DNA of 32,698 nucleotides, from positions 1 through 32,698 of the forward strand of contig JANXSQ010000310.1 in assembly GCA_025356595.1 (NCBI GenBank), in the 5' to 3' direction. Below the pieces are notes generated by a model that was not told the DNA's origin, searched no databases, and saw only the letters and a list, made by a program, of their open reading frames with translations. Each line of letters opens with the position of its first letter. The first letter of the stretch is position 1. Positions 16,726 through 25,362 of this stretch are shown one piece after another. This DNA is from Janthinobacterium sp. GTDB lineage: Bacteria > Pseudomonadota > Gammaproteobacteria > Burkholderiales > Burkholderiaceae_D. The position numbers and the translations under genes were made by a program.

Positions 16726-17265
16726 GCAATGTGGAGCGGGCTGCCGGGATACGGTGGTTAGGGACACTGGTCTGGGAGGCTGCGGCGGCCGTGGCGGCCG
16801 CGCTGGCGGCCTCCTGGGCTGCGGCGTTTTGCGAACTGAGCGCATGCTAGCAAAAAACCGCTGTTCCTGCAGGTTTTTTACGACGTTTCGCGGCATAAAA
16901 TCACATTCCCAAGAAATTACCTTGACCGCGATGGTGCGACGCAGTAACGTATGGAACGCTTTGAACACCCCGAAGCTCTATGGTCTGGTCGCGCTCGGCA
17001 CACAAAGCCAACAGCGACAGGACGCGCTTTCATATGTAGGCAGTTTGCTCTAACCCGCGCCACAAGCGCGAGAGGTTCATGCAGGCGCCACAGAAACTCC
17101 GGCCGAACGAGTTGCGTTAAGCGGCGTTTTGTAAGGTATCTACGGGTACCCAAAGAAACGGCGTGACCGCAGAAAGAAGGGAAGCAGGAGCACTGTCGCG
17201 CAGCGTGTATTTCGTGAGGAAAGAGCATCCGATCAATCTCCAATGGACCTTGAAAGGAATGTTTT
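16726..17265. other. 540-bp divergent intergenic region between the sigma gene and ilvI
   Basis: No convincing gene. 16760-16830 is a GC-rich stretch with GGCGGC repeats and an inverted GCGGCC element, probably the sigma-gene leader. Promoters for both directions must lie here, but I see no strong -35/-10 pair. A tiny plus-strand frame, 17079-17120 (13 codons, GAGAGG upstream), could be a leader peptide but is not enriched in Ile, Leu or Val. No tRNA, T-box or repeat was seen. Confidence 0.5.
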
Positions 17266-18993
17266 ATGAATACCGAAGCAGCATTACCCATCACAGGCGC
17301 GGAAATACTGGTGCGCTGTCTGGCGGAAGAGGGCGTCGAGCACGTCTTCGGCTATCCGGGCGGAGCCGTCCTGTATATCTATGACGCGATCTTCCAGCAA
17401 AACAAATTCCAACACATCCTGGTGCGCCACGAGCAGGCCGCCGTGCACGCCGCCGACGCCTATTCGCGCAGCTCGAACAAGGTCGGCGTGGCCCTCGTCA
17501 CCTCCGGTCCCGGCGTAACGAACGCCGTCACCGGCCTGTCGACGGCGTACATGGATTCGATCCCGATGGTGGTCATCTCCGGCCAGGTGCCGAGCTACGC
17601 CATCGGCCAGGACGCCTTCCAGGAGTGCGACACGGTGGGCATCACCCGTCCCGTGGTCAAGCACAACTTCCTCGTCAAGGACGTCAAGGATCTGGCCGAA
17701 ACGATCAAGAAAGCCTTCTTCATCGCCAAGACCGGCCGTCCCGGTCCCGTGCTGGTCGATATCCCCAAGGATATCAGCATGCACAAATGCCTGTTCTCGT
17801 ACCCGAAAGAGGTCGAGATGCGTTCCTACCGTCCGGTCGACAAGGGCCATTCGGGACAGATCCGCAAGGCCGTGCAATTGCTGCTGCAGGCCGAACGGCC
17901 GATGATCTACACGGGCGGCGGCGTGATCCTGGCGAACGCGGCCCCGGAGCTCAACAAGCTGGTCGACAGGCTCGGTTTCCCCTGCACCAACACCCTGATG
18001 GGTCTGGGCGGCTACCGCGCCTCGAGCGAGCAGTTCCTCGGCATGCCGGGCATGCACGGCACCTATGAAGCGAACATGGCGATGCAGCATTGCGACGTCC
18101 TGATCGCCATCGGCGCCCGTTTCGACGACCGAGTGATCGGCAATCCCAAGCATTTCGCCTCGCATCCGCGCAAGATCATCCACGTCGACATCGACCCATC
18201 GTCGATCTCGAAGCGCGTCAAGGTCGACATTCCCATCGTCGGCAACGTCAAGGACGTGCTGATCGAGTTCCTGGCCCAGCTGGACGCGGCCGAGGCGAAG
18301 GTCAACACGCCGGCGCTGAAGTCGTGGTGGAAGCAGATCGAAGAGTGGCGCGGCCGCGATTGCCTGAAATTCGCCGACTCGGACCTGGTCATCAAGCCGC
18401 AATCGGTGGTGCAGAAAGTCTTCGAGCTCACCAAGGGCGACGCCTTCGTCACCTCCGACGTCGGCCAGCACCAGATGTGGGCGGCGCAGTACTACCGCTT
18501 CGACAAGCCGCGGCGCTGGATCAATTCCGGCGGCCTGGGCACGATGGGTGTCGGCCTGCCCTACGCCATGGGCGTGCAGATGGCCAATCCGGACGCCACC
18601 GTCGCCTGCATCACCGGCGAGGGCTCGATCCAGATGTGCATCCAGGAACTGGCCACCTGCAAGCAGTACCACCTGACGCCGAAGATCATCATGCTCAACA
18701 ACCGTTTCCTCGGCATGGTGCGTCAATGGCAACAGATCGACTACGGCTCGCGCTATTCCGAGTCGTATATGGATTCGCTGCCGAACTTCGAGAAGCTGGC
18801 CGAAGCGTATGGCCACGTCGGCATGAAAATTGAAAAACCGGGCGACGTCGATGGCGCCTTGAAAGAGGCGTTCGGCATGAAAGACAGGCTGGTGTTCATG
18901 AATTTCATCACCGATCAATCGGAGAACGTCTGGCCGATGGTGAAAGCGGGCAAGGGCCTGTCCGAAATGCTGCTCGGCTCGGAGGACTTGTAA
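17266..18993 (+). CDS. ilvI: Acetolactate synthase large (catalytic) subunit, biosynthetic type
   Basis: A TPP-, FAD- and Mg-dependent enzyme that condenses pyruvate to 2-acetolactate (valine, leucine) or with 2-ketobutyrate to acetohydroxybutyrate (isoleucine). It has 575 residues. The TPP catalytic glutamate is E56 in ILVRHEQAAVHAADAYSR. Other motifs are GVALVTSGPGVTNAVTGL, the FAD region AIGARFDDRV and the TPP/Mg motif ITGEGSIQMCIQELATC with MLNNRFLGMVRQWQ. GEG in place of GDG is usual in betaproteobacterial enzymes as I recall. AAAGGAATG precedes the ATG. The regulatory subunit ilvH follows after one base. Often also named ilvB. Confidence 0.96.
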   Translation: MNTEAALPITGAEILVRCLAEEGVEHVFGYPGGAVLYIYDAIFQQNKFQHILVRHEQAAVHAADAYSRSSNKVGVALVTSGPGVTNAVTGLSTAYMDSIPMVVISGQVPSYAIGQDAFQECDTVGITRPVVKHNFLVKDVKDLAETIKKAFFIAKTGRPGPVLVDIPKDISMHKCLFSYPKEVEMRSYRPVDKGHSGQIRKAVQLLLQAERPMIYTGGGVILANAAPELNKLVDRLGFPCTNTLMGLGGYRASSEQFLGMPGMHGTYEANMAMQHCDVLIAIGARFDDRVIGNPKHFASHPRKIIHVDIDPSSISKRVKVDIPIVGNVKDVLIEFLAQLDAAEAKVNTPALKSWWKQIEEWRGRDCLKFADSDLVIKPQSVVQKVFELTKGDAFVTSDVGQHQMWAAQYYRFDKPRRWINSGGLGTMGVGLPYAMGVQMANPDATVACITGEGSIQMCIQELATCKQYHLTPKIIMLNNRFLGMVRQWQQIDYGSRYSESYMDSLPNFEKLAEAYGHVGMKIEKPGDVDGALKEAFGMKDRLVFMNFITDQSENVWPMVKAGKGLSEMLLGSEDL

Positions 18994-18994
18994 G

Positions 18995-19486
18995 ATGCGC
19001 CACATTATCTCTGTCTTGCTGGAAAACGAAGCCGGCGCGCTGTCGCGCGTCGTCGGCCTGTTCTCGGCCCGCGGCTACAACATCGAAACGCTGACGGTGG
19101 CGCCGACCGAAGATCCGACCCTGTCGCGCATGACCATCGTCACCAGCGGCTCGGACGACATCATCGAGCAGATCACCAAGCACTTGAACCGGCTCATCGA
19201 GGTCGTCAAGGTGGTCGATCTGACCGAGGGCGCGCACATCGAGCGCGAACTGATGCTGATCAAGGTGCGGGCCGTCGGCAAGGAGCGCGAGGAAATGAAG
19301 CGCACCGCCGACATCTTCCGCGGCCGCATCATCGACGTCACCGAAAAGACCTACACGATCGAACTGACCGGCAACAAGGTCAAGCTCGACGCGTTCATCG
19401 ATTCGATCGACCGCGCCTCGATTCTGGAAACAGTCCGCACCGGCGGTTCCGGCATAGGACGCGGCGAACGCATCCTTAAAGTTTGA
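18995..19486 (+). CDS. ilvH: Acetolactate synthase small (regulatory) subunit
   Basis: A 163-residue subunit that activates the large subunit and confers valine feedback inhibition. The N-terminal ACT domain (about 2-76, HIISVLLENEAGALSRVVGL, then FSARGYNIETLTVAPTEDP) carries the valine-site glycine/asparagine pattern. The C-terminal half (LMLIKVRAVGKEREEMKRTA; DIFRGRIIDVTEKTYTIELTG) is typical. The ATG is one base after the ilvI stop codon and GGAGG lies inside the ilvI end, so translation is probably coupled. Confidence 0.96.
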   Translation: MRHIISVLLENEAGALSRVVGLFSARGYNIETLTVAPTEDPTLSRMTIVTSGSDDIIEQITKHLNRLIEVVKVVDLTEGAHIERELMLIKVRAVGKEREEMKRTADIFRGRIIDVTEKTYTIELTGNKVKLDAFIDSIDRASILETVRTGGSGIGRGERILKV

Positions 19487-19531
19487 CCCAGCAGCAACAC
19501 CTTTTTCGCGCCCCGCGCACCACATACATAA

Positions 19532-20560
<1,029 letters not shown>

Positions 20561-20566
20561 GTATCA

Positions 20567-20591
20567 CGGAGCCGGCGCCACGCCGGTTCCG
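20567..20591 (+). terminator. Hairpin after ilvC, possible terminator
   Basis: An 11-bp stem (20567-20577 with 20581-20591, one G-U pair) and CCA loop, six bases after the ilvC stop. There is no T-run, so it may be a weak terminator or 3'-end stabiliser. A second hairpin, GAATGGGG...CCCCATTC, lies at about 20710-20733, before the next gene. Confidence 0.4.
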
Positions 20592-20758
20592 CGCATGCGG
20601 TTGATGACGGAAGATTCTGGCTGATTTGCAACTATTTGTGAGTTCGGGCCGGAATCCTGTAAATTCAGGTAAAGTTGAAATTACTGCCAGTTTTGCTGGT
20701 TTCGCAAATGAATGGGGCCTGTGCGCCCCATTCGCGTTTCATCAACCATGGAGCATCT

Positions 20759-21508
20759 ATGACCGTATTGAAAACCCTTCTCGTCGCCGGCGTCGCTCTG
20801 GCCGCCCAGGCGCACGCCCAGACCCTGCCGACCACCGGCACGCTCGTGGTGGTGCCCGCATACGGCGAAGTCAAGCATGTCAACGACCAGGTCGTCGCCA
20901 CCCTGGCGATCGAAGAGCAGGACAAGGACAAAGCCGCGGCCGCCTCGCGCGTGAATCAAAAAATGAACAAGGGCATCGCCATCGTCAAGAAGGAAGATCC
21001 GCAGGCGATGCTGAAGACCCAGGGTTACTACACCTACCCGGTGTATCCGGAAGACCGGCCGCAGGCGCCCGGCGCACAGGCGAAACCGCGCGTGCCGACG
21101 GCCTGGCGGGTCGGCCAGTACCTGCAGGTGACGACCGGCAACCTGGCCGCGCTGCCGAAGACCGTCGCCGCCGCGCAGGGCGTGCTGAGCCTGAACGGCC
21201 TGCACTTCGGCCTGGCTCCGGCCACCACCCGCCTGCTCGACGAGCAGCGCATCGCCGCCACCTACCAGAACCTGAACGAGCGCGTCGCCTCGATCGCCGC
21301 CGCGATGGGCCGCAAGGTGTCCGACGCCGTGCTCGAGACGGTCGACTTCGAAGGTTCGGGCAACTACGCCCAGCGCGAAGGCGGCCAGGCGGCGCCGATG
21401 ATGATGCGCGCCATGGCCAAGGATAGCGCGCAGATCGAGGAGCCGAGCTTCGAGCCGGGCGAGACGACCCTGGAAATGCGCCTGGTCGGCAAGGTGAAGT
21501 TCAAGTAA
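20759..21508 (+). CDS. SIMPL-domain (DUF541) periplasmic protein
   Basis: A 249-residue secreted protein. The signal peptide is about residues 1-21 (MTVLKTLLVAGVALAAQAHA, cleavage AHA-Q). The SIMPL/YggE-like domain covers most of the rest: GTLVVVPAYGEVKHVNDQVV near the N-terminus, KKEDPQAMLKTQGYYTYPVY, and VGQYLQVTTGNLAALPKTVA. This family has oxidative-stress links in E. coli (YggE) but no established biochemical role. GGAG at 20750-20753 supports the ATG at 20759. It lies between ilvC and pssA, with no clear functional tie to either. Confidence 0.82.
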   Translation: MTVLKTLLVAGVALAAQAHAQTLPTTGTLVVVPAYGEVKHVNDQVVATLAIEEQDKDKAAAASRVNQKMNKGIAIVKKEDPQAMLKTQGYYTYPVYPEDRPQAPGAQAKPRVPTAWRVGQYLQVTTGNLAALPKTVAAAQGVLSLNGLHFGLAPATTRLLDEQRIAATYQNLNERVASIAAAMGRKVSDAVLETVDFEGSGNYAQREGGQAAPMMMRAMAKDSAQIEEPSFEPGETTLEMRLVGKVKFK

Positions 21509-21513
21509 GGCAT

Positions 21514-21543
21514 TTGTTCTCCACCTGTGCGCTCCTCTATAAT
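21514..21543 (+). promoter_or_regulatory. Candidate promoter for pssA
   Basis: TTGTTC (21514-21519), 18-bp spacer and a perfect TATAAT (21538-21543). The -35 matches only three of six. The following leader of about 90 bases is very GC-rich and likely folded. Confidence 0.5.
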
Positions 21544-21638
21544 GGGGCGCACGGCGGTGCTTGCGCCGCGGTGGCGCGCGCGCCGCCGCGGGCGCATCGT
21601 GTATTTGATCAGCTGCTCGCATATTGAAATGGAATCAT

Positions 21639-22511
21639 ATGGCATACTTTCCCCGTCGCAGAGCCAAGAATGGCGCACCCCAGGTCGCCAAGGCTTCGCG
21701 CTTCAGCAAGTTCGCGCGCCAGCCCGCCGGTGAGGCGAGCGGCCAGAAGACGCTGCGCCGGCGCGGAATTTATCTGCTGCCGAACGCCTTCACGACGGCG
21801 GCCCTGTTTTGCGGCTTCTACGCCATCGTCATGGCGATGAACCAGAAATTCGAACACGCGGCATGGGCGATCTTCATCGCCATGATCCTCGACGGCCTGG
21901 ACGGGCGCATCGCCCGCCTGACCAACACGCAAAGCGAATTCGGCGCCCAGTACGACAGCCTGTCCGACATGGTTTCCTTCGGCGCCGCGCCGGCCCTGGT
22001 GATCTACGAATGGTCGCTGCGCGGCATGGGCAAGCTGGGCTGGCTGGCCGCCTTCGTCTACTGCGCCGGCGGCGCGCTGCGCCTGGCGCGCTTCAACACC
22101 AACATCGAAGTGGTCGACAAGCGCTTCTTCCAGGGCTTGCCCAGCCCGGCGGCGGCGGCCATGGTGGCCGGCTACATCCTGCTCATGGACGACCTGCAGG
22201 TGTCCGGCATCCAACTGCCTTGGGTCTCCTGGTGCATCGCTCTGTTCGCCGGCCTGACCATGGTCACCAACGTGCCCTTCTACAGCTTCAAGGACGTCAA
22301 CTTCCGCAAGTCGGTGCCCTTCATCGTCGTGTTCCTGATCGCCCTGGCCTTCGCCCTGGTGTCGATCGATCCGCCGAAGGTGCTGTTCCCCATCTTCGTC
22401 GTCTACGGCCTGTCCGGCTACGCGGTGTATTTCTGGCGCCTGGCCAAGGGCAAGCCGGTCAGCATCGTGCAAACGGAAAAAGGCGCCGTCGACCTGAGCG
22501 AGCGTCACTGA
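21639..22511 (+). CDS. pssA: CDP-diacylglycerol--serine O-phosphatidyltransferase
   Basis: An inner-membrane enzyme that makes phosphatidylserine, the precursor of phosphatidylethanolamine. The protein has 290 residues. The CDP-alcohol phosphotransferase motif is complete: [10 protein letters not shown], then [16 protein letters not shown] (D-G-x2-A-R-x8-G-x3-D-x3-D, about residues 86-110). Several membrane helices follow (for example [16 protein letters not shown]). The basic N-terminus [14 protein letters not shown] is typical of betaproteobacterial PssA. The ATG at 21639 has GGA five bases upstream; an in-frame TTG at 21624 is less likely. Confidence 0.93.
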   Translation: MAYFPRRRAKNGAPQVAKASRFSKFARQPAGEASGQKTLRRRGIYLLPNAFTTAALFCGFYAIVMAMNQKFEHAAWAIFIAMILDGLDGRIARLTNTQSEFGAQYDSLSDMVSFGAAPALVIYEWSLRGMGKLGWLAAFVYCAGGALRLARFNTNIEVVDKRFFQGLPSPAAAAMVAGYILLMDDLQVSGIQLPWVSWCIALFAGLTMVTNVPFYSFKDVNFRKSVPFIVVFLIALAFALVSIDPPKVLFPIFVVYGLSGYAVYFWRLAKGKPVSIVQTEKGAVDLSERH

Positions 22512-22566
22512 GCGACCGGCGGCGAGTCGGTTCCCGATTTTCATTTCATGCCTAACAGGAGCATCT

Positions 22567-24111
22567 ATGAGCAATTCCAACCGACTCATCATCTTTGACA
22601 CCACGCTGCGCGACGGCGAGCAATCGCCCGGCGCCTCGATGACCAAAGAGGAGAAGCTGCGCATCGCCAAGCAGCTCGAACGCATGAAGGTGGACGTCAT
22701 CGAGGCCGGCTTCGCCGCCGCCTCGCAGGGCGACTTCGAGGCCATCAAGGCGATCGCCACGGCGGTGCGCGAATCGACCATCTGCTCGCTGTCGCGCGCC
22801 AACGACCGCGACATCGCGCGCGCCGCCGAGGCGCTGGCGCCGGCCGAGCGCAAGCGCATCCACACCTTCATCGCCACCTCGCCGCTGCACATGGAAATGA
22901 AGCTGCGCATGTTGCCCGAGCAGGTGCTGCTGCAGGCGCGCAACGCGGTGCGCTACGCGCGCCAGTTCACCGACGATATCGAATTCAGCCCCGAGGACGG
23001 CAGCCGCTCGGACGAGGACTTCCTCTGCCGCGTGCTGGAGGGCGTCATCGCCGAGGGCGCGACGACCATCAATTTCCCCGACACCGTGGGCTACGCCGTG
23101 CCGGAGATCTTCGGCCAGACCATCAAGCGCCTGCGCGAGCGCATCCCGAATTCCGACAAGGCGATCTGGTCGGTGCACTGCCACAACGACCTGGGCCTGG
23201 CCGTGGCAAACTCCCTGGCCGGCGTCATGATAGGCGGCGCGCGGCAGATCGAATGCACCATCAACGGCCTGGGCGAGCGCGCCGGCAACACCGCGCTGGA
23301 GGAGGTCGTCATGGCCCTGCGCACGCGGGCCGGCTACTACAACCTGGAAGTGGGCATCGACACCACGCAGATCGTCGCCGCCTCGAAGATGGTGTCGCAG
23401 ATCACCGGCTTCGCCGTGCAGCCGAACAAGGCCGTGGTGGGCGCGAACGCCTTCGCGCACGCCTCGGGCATCCACCAGGACGGCATCCTGAAATCGCGCG
23501 AGACCTACGAGATCATGCGCGCCGAGGACGTCGGCTGGTCGGCCAACAAGATCGTGCTGGGCAAGCTGTCGGGCCGCAACGCCTTCAAGCAGCGCCTGCA
23601 TGAGCTGGGCATCGCGCTGGAGTCGGAGGCCGAGGTGAACGCCGCCTTCGTGCGCTTCAAGGAACTGGCCGACCGCAAATCGGAGATCTTCGACGAAGAC
23701 ATCATGGCGCTGGTGACCGACGAGCAACAAGCCCAGGAGCATGAATTCTTCCGCTTCGTCTCGCTGGCGCAGCGCTCGGAGACGGGCGAGACGCCGAGCG
23801 CGAAGGTGGTGTTCTCCATGGACGGCAAGGAACTGAGCTGCGAAGGGGAGGGCGACGGCCCGGTCGACGCCACCGTCAACGCCATCGAAAGCCAGGTGTC
23901 CAGCGGCGCCGAGCTGGTGCTGTTCTCCGTCAACGCCATCAGCACCGGCACCCAATCGCAGGGCGAAGTGACGATGCGGCTGTCGAAAGCGGGGCGCATC
24001 GTCAACGGCGTCGGCGCCGACCCGGACATCATCGTCGCCTCGGCCAAGGCCTACCTGTCGGCGCTCAACAAACTGCACTCGAAAATCGAAAAACTCAACC
24101 CGCAACTCTAA
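22567..24111 (+). CDS. leuA: 2-isopropylmalate synthase
   Basis: The first committed step of leucine biosynthesis, condensing 2-ketoisovalerate with acetyl-CoA. It has 514 residues. The N-terminal TIM barrel has the metal/substrate motif [18 protein letters not shown] (8-25) and the [16 protein letters not shown] metal site (about 204-219). [18 protein letters not shown] and [14 protein letters not shown] follow. The C-terminal LeuA dimer/allosteric domain (about 390-505) is expected to give leucine feedback inhibition. AGGAG precedes the ATG at 22567. Confidence 0.97.
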   Translation: MSNSNRLIIFDTTLRDGEQSPGASMTKEEKLRIAKQLERMKVDVIEAGFAAASQGDFEAIKAIATAVRESTICSLSRANDRDIARAAEALAPAERKRIHTFIATSPLHMEMKLRMLPEQVLLQARNAVRYARQFTDDIEFSPEDGSRSDEDFLCRVLEGVIAEGATTINFPDTVGYAVPEIFGQTIKRLRERIPNSDKAIWSVHCHNDLGLAVANSLAGVMIGGARQIECTINGLGERAGNTALEEVVMALRTRAGYYNLEVGIDTTQIVAASKMVSQITGFAVQPNKAVVGANAFAHASGIHQDGILKSRETYEIMRAEDVGWSANKIVLGKLSGRNAFKQRLHELGIALESEAEVNAAFVRFKELADRKSEIFDEDIMALVTDEQQAQEHEFFRFVSLAQRSETGETPSAKVVFSMDGKELSCEGEGDGPVDATVNAIESQVSSGAELVLFSVNAISTGTQSQGEVTMRLSKAGRIVNGVGADPDIIVASAKAYLSALNKLHSKIEKLNPQL

Positions 24112-24118
24112 ACCGCCG

Positions 24119-24157
24119 CACCAAAAAAATCGTGGTCTGTCCCCGGTTTTCGGTTTC
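24119..24157. repeat. Possible dispersed intergenic element containing TGGTCTGTCCCCGG
   Basis: An A-run, then ATCGTGGTCTGTCCCCGGTTTTCGG between leuA and the lipoprotein gene. Similar short GGTCTG(A/T)CCCC elements recur in many proteobacterial genomes in my recollection, but only one copy is noticed in this window, so repeat status is unproven. Confidence 0.3.
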
Positions 24158-24159
24158 GT

Positions 24160-24660
24160 TCAGCGGAAGAAGCCGCGGTGTTCTTCTTTCATAGGGTCCG
24201 GCCCGTTCATCAGCATGCGCACGATGCCGGCCTGATCGAAATGGACGTGCATCATGGAGTCCCAGACGCCGGATTCCTTGTAGCGGTAGGACCACACCTC
24301 GAGTTGCTGGCGCGGCAGGAAGGATGTTTCGGCCGGGTGCCCTATGGCGCGCAGCACGTCCTGTTTGGTCGCCACGCCGACTTTGATGGTGGCGTATTTT
24401 TCGCTCGTCAGTACCTGTTCGTAGGATTTCAGCAGGCCGTCCGGGCCGATGCGCGCCATGTAGGTGAGCTGGCCGTATGGTCCGGTGGCGTATTCGAGCA
24501 GGGTGTCGGCGCCGTCCGGGTAGATGGCCGTGGGCCGGCCTTTCTGCGCTTCGAGGGCGGCGCGCGGCTCGCCCAAGGCCGGCGGCGGACCGCCCAGGCC
24601 GGCGCAGCCGGACAAGCCCAGCGCCAGGATGAATGTTGCCATTGTGCTTAATTTTTGCAT
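24160..24660 (-). CDS. Small outer-membrane lipoprotein, possibly BamE/SmpA-like fold
   Basis: A 166-residue lipoprotein. The signal ends in the lipobox LSGC (LALGLSGCAGLGG, lipidated C19). Residue 20 is Ala, which suggests sorting to the outer membrane. The mature part contains KVGVATKQDVLRAIGHPAET followed by an aromatic LEVWSYRY, recalling the small SmpA/BamE/OmlA domain; similarity is by eye and weak. The ATG at 24660 is chosen because GGGAG lies seven bases upstream. An upstream in-frame ATG would misplace the signal peptide. Monocistronic, divergent from rpsO. Confidence 0.7.
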   Translation of the reverse strand: MQKLSTMATFILALGLSGCAGLGGPPPALGEPRAALEAQKGRPTAIYPDGADTLLEYATGPYGQLTYMARIGPDGLLKSYEQVLTSEKYATIKVGVATKQDVLRAIGHPAETSFLPRQQLEVWSYRYKESGVWDSMMHVHFDQAGIVRMLMNGPDPMKEEHRGFFR

Positions 24661-24743
24661 CGAATCGCTCCCGAATTCCATCATTGCCCCATCATGCACC
24701 AAGAAAAGCCGGCGCGATTGGATACACGGACGCATTTTTCCGA

Positions 24744-24749
24744 TATACT
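24744..24749 (+). promoter_or_regulatory. rpsO -10 element (TATACT)
   Basis: TATACT at 24744-24749, about 90 bases before rpsO. The nearest TTG-type -35 (TTGGAT, 24718-24723) is 20 bases away, so the -35 is uncertain. Confidence 0.45.
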
Positions 24750-24756
24750 CGCGCGT

Positions 24757-24780
24757 CTGGTCTTTTGACCGGTATTTTTT
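24757..24780 (+). promoter_or_regulatory. Terminator-like hairpin in the rpsO leader (candidate attenuator)
   Basis: CTGGTC (24757-24762) pairs with GACCGG (24767-24772) around TTTT and is followed by TATTTTTT. It lies between the probable promoter and rpsO, where it could end transcription early. An upstream terminator for other transcripts is the alternative. Confidence 0.45.
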
Positions 24781-24792
24781 AATCGTAGTTCA

Positions 24793-24822
24793 CGGTGCTT
24801 CGGGTTCAGACTCTTTGCACCG
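24793..24822 (+). promoter_or_regulatory. Hairpin just upstream of the rpsO ribosome site
   Basis: CGGTGC (24793-24798) pairs with GCACCG (24817-24822), leaving an 18-base loop. The Shine-Dalgarno AAAGG is at 24829-24833. S15 represses its own mRNA through leader structures in several bacteria, so this is a candidate site. Confidence 0.4.
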
Positions 24823-24839
24823 CATGTGAAAGGTTTATC

Positions 24840-25109
24840 ATGACAGTAGAAAACATCAACAAAACCGCCATCATCGCGGACAACGCACGTGGTCAAAACG
24901 ACACCGGCTCCCCAGAAGTGCAAGTTGCTTTGCTGACAGCTCGTATCAACGAACTGAACGGCCACTTCAAAGCCCACTCGAAGGATCACCACTCCCGCCG
25001 CGGTCTGATCATGATGGTCAACCGTCGTAAGAGCCTGTTGTCCTACCTGAAAGCGAAAGACGCTACCCGTTATCGCGACCTGATCGCTAAACTCGGCCTG
25101 CGCAAGTAA
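24840..25109 (+). CDS. rpsO: 30S ribosomal protein S15
   Basis: An 89-residue primary 16S rRNA-binding protein that nucleates the 30S platform. The length is exactly that of bacterial S15. Conserved features are [24 protein letters not shown], the rRNA-binding [26 protein letters not shown] and the end [10 protein letters not shown]. The ATG at 24840 has AAAGG upstream; an in-frame ATG at 24795 is in the leader. Codon use differs from its neighbours, with more A/T-ending codons, as expected for a highly expressed gene. It is followed by its own terminator, then pnp. Confidence 0.97.
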   Translation: MTVENINKTAIIADNARGQNDTGSPEVQVALLTARINELNGHFKAHSKDHHSRRGLIMMVNRRKSLLSYLKAKDATRYRDLIAKLGLRK

Positions 25110-25136
25110 TTTTTGCCGCATACGGTTTATACAGAA

Positions 25137-25169
25137 ATGCCTGCGCCAGTTCGCTGACGCGGGCATTTT
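25137..25169 (+). terminator. Terminator after rpsO
   Basis: A stem from ATGCC/GGCAT through GCG/CGC and CAG/CTG with a TTCG loop, then TTTT. Single-base internal mismatches are present. Confidence 0.8.
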
Positions 25170-25275
25170 GTCATTTGAACTTGTTTTTTTGATTCTGTTT
25201 GACAATCGATATGTGGCCGCGGCAACGCCGCGCCCGTGTCCTCAAACAGCGCGCAGCGGTACAGATCAGTTGTAA

Positions 25276-25305
25276 AGGCGGCCACTCACGCGTGAGAGGC
25301 CGCCT
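25276..25305 (+). promoter_or_regulatory. Long hairpin in the pnp leader (candidate RNase III site)
   Basis: AGGCGGCC (25276-25283) pairs with GGCCGCCT (25298-25305), and the inside pairs CTCAC with GTGAG, with one A-A mismatch between. It ends 57 bases before the pnp ATG. E. coli pnp is autoregulated through RNase III cleavage of a comparable leader stem. A smaller hairpin with an AAC loop lies at about 25215-25230. Confidence 0.65.
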
Positions 25306-25362
25306 GTGGTGAGGTGAACGACAGCTCCTGAAAATCTGTCGGCAATTAGAAAGGGATTACCC

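Noticed and set aside
16726-16968. Longer N-terminus for the sigma factor
   Set aside because: Adds a Pro/Arg-rich stretch (about 80 residues) absent from sigma factors. MATDKELSDF at 16725 gives the normal length.
17000-17160. Possible tRNA or small RNA upstream of ilvI
   Set aside because: The short hairpins do not form a cloverleaf, and no T-loop consensus or CCA end was found.
18595-18660. GEGS in place of GDG in the acetolactate synthase TPP motif as a loss of function
   Set aside because: As I recall, betaproteobacterial acetolactate synthases normally have GEGS, and the rest of the motif is intact.
17284-19005. 573-codon minus-strand frame opposite ilvI
   Set aside because: Same shadow effect, with no recognisable domain.
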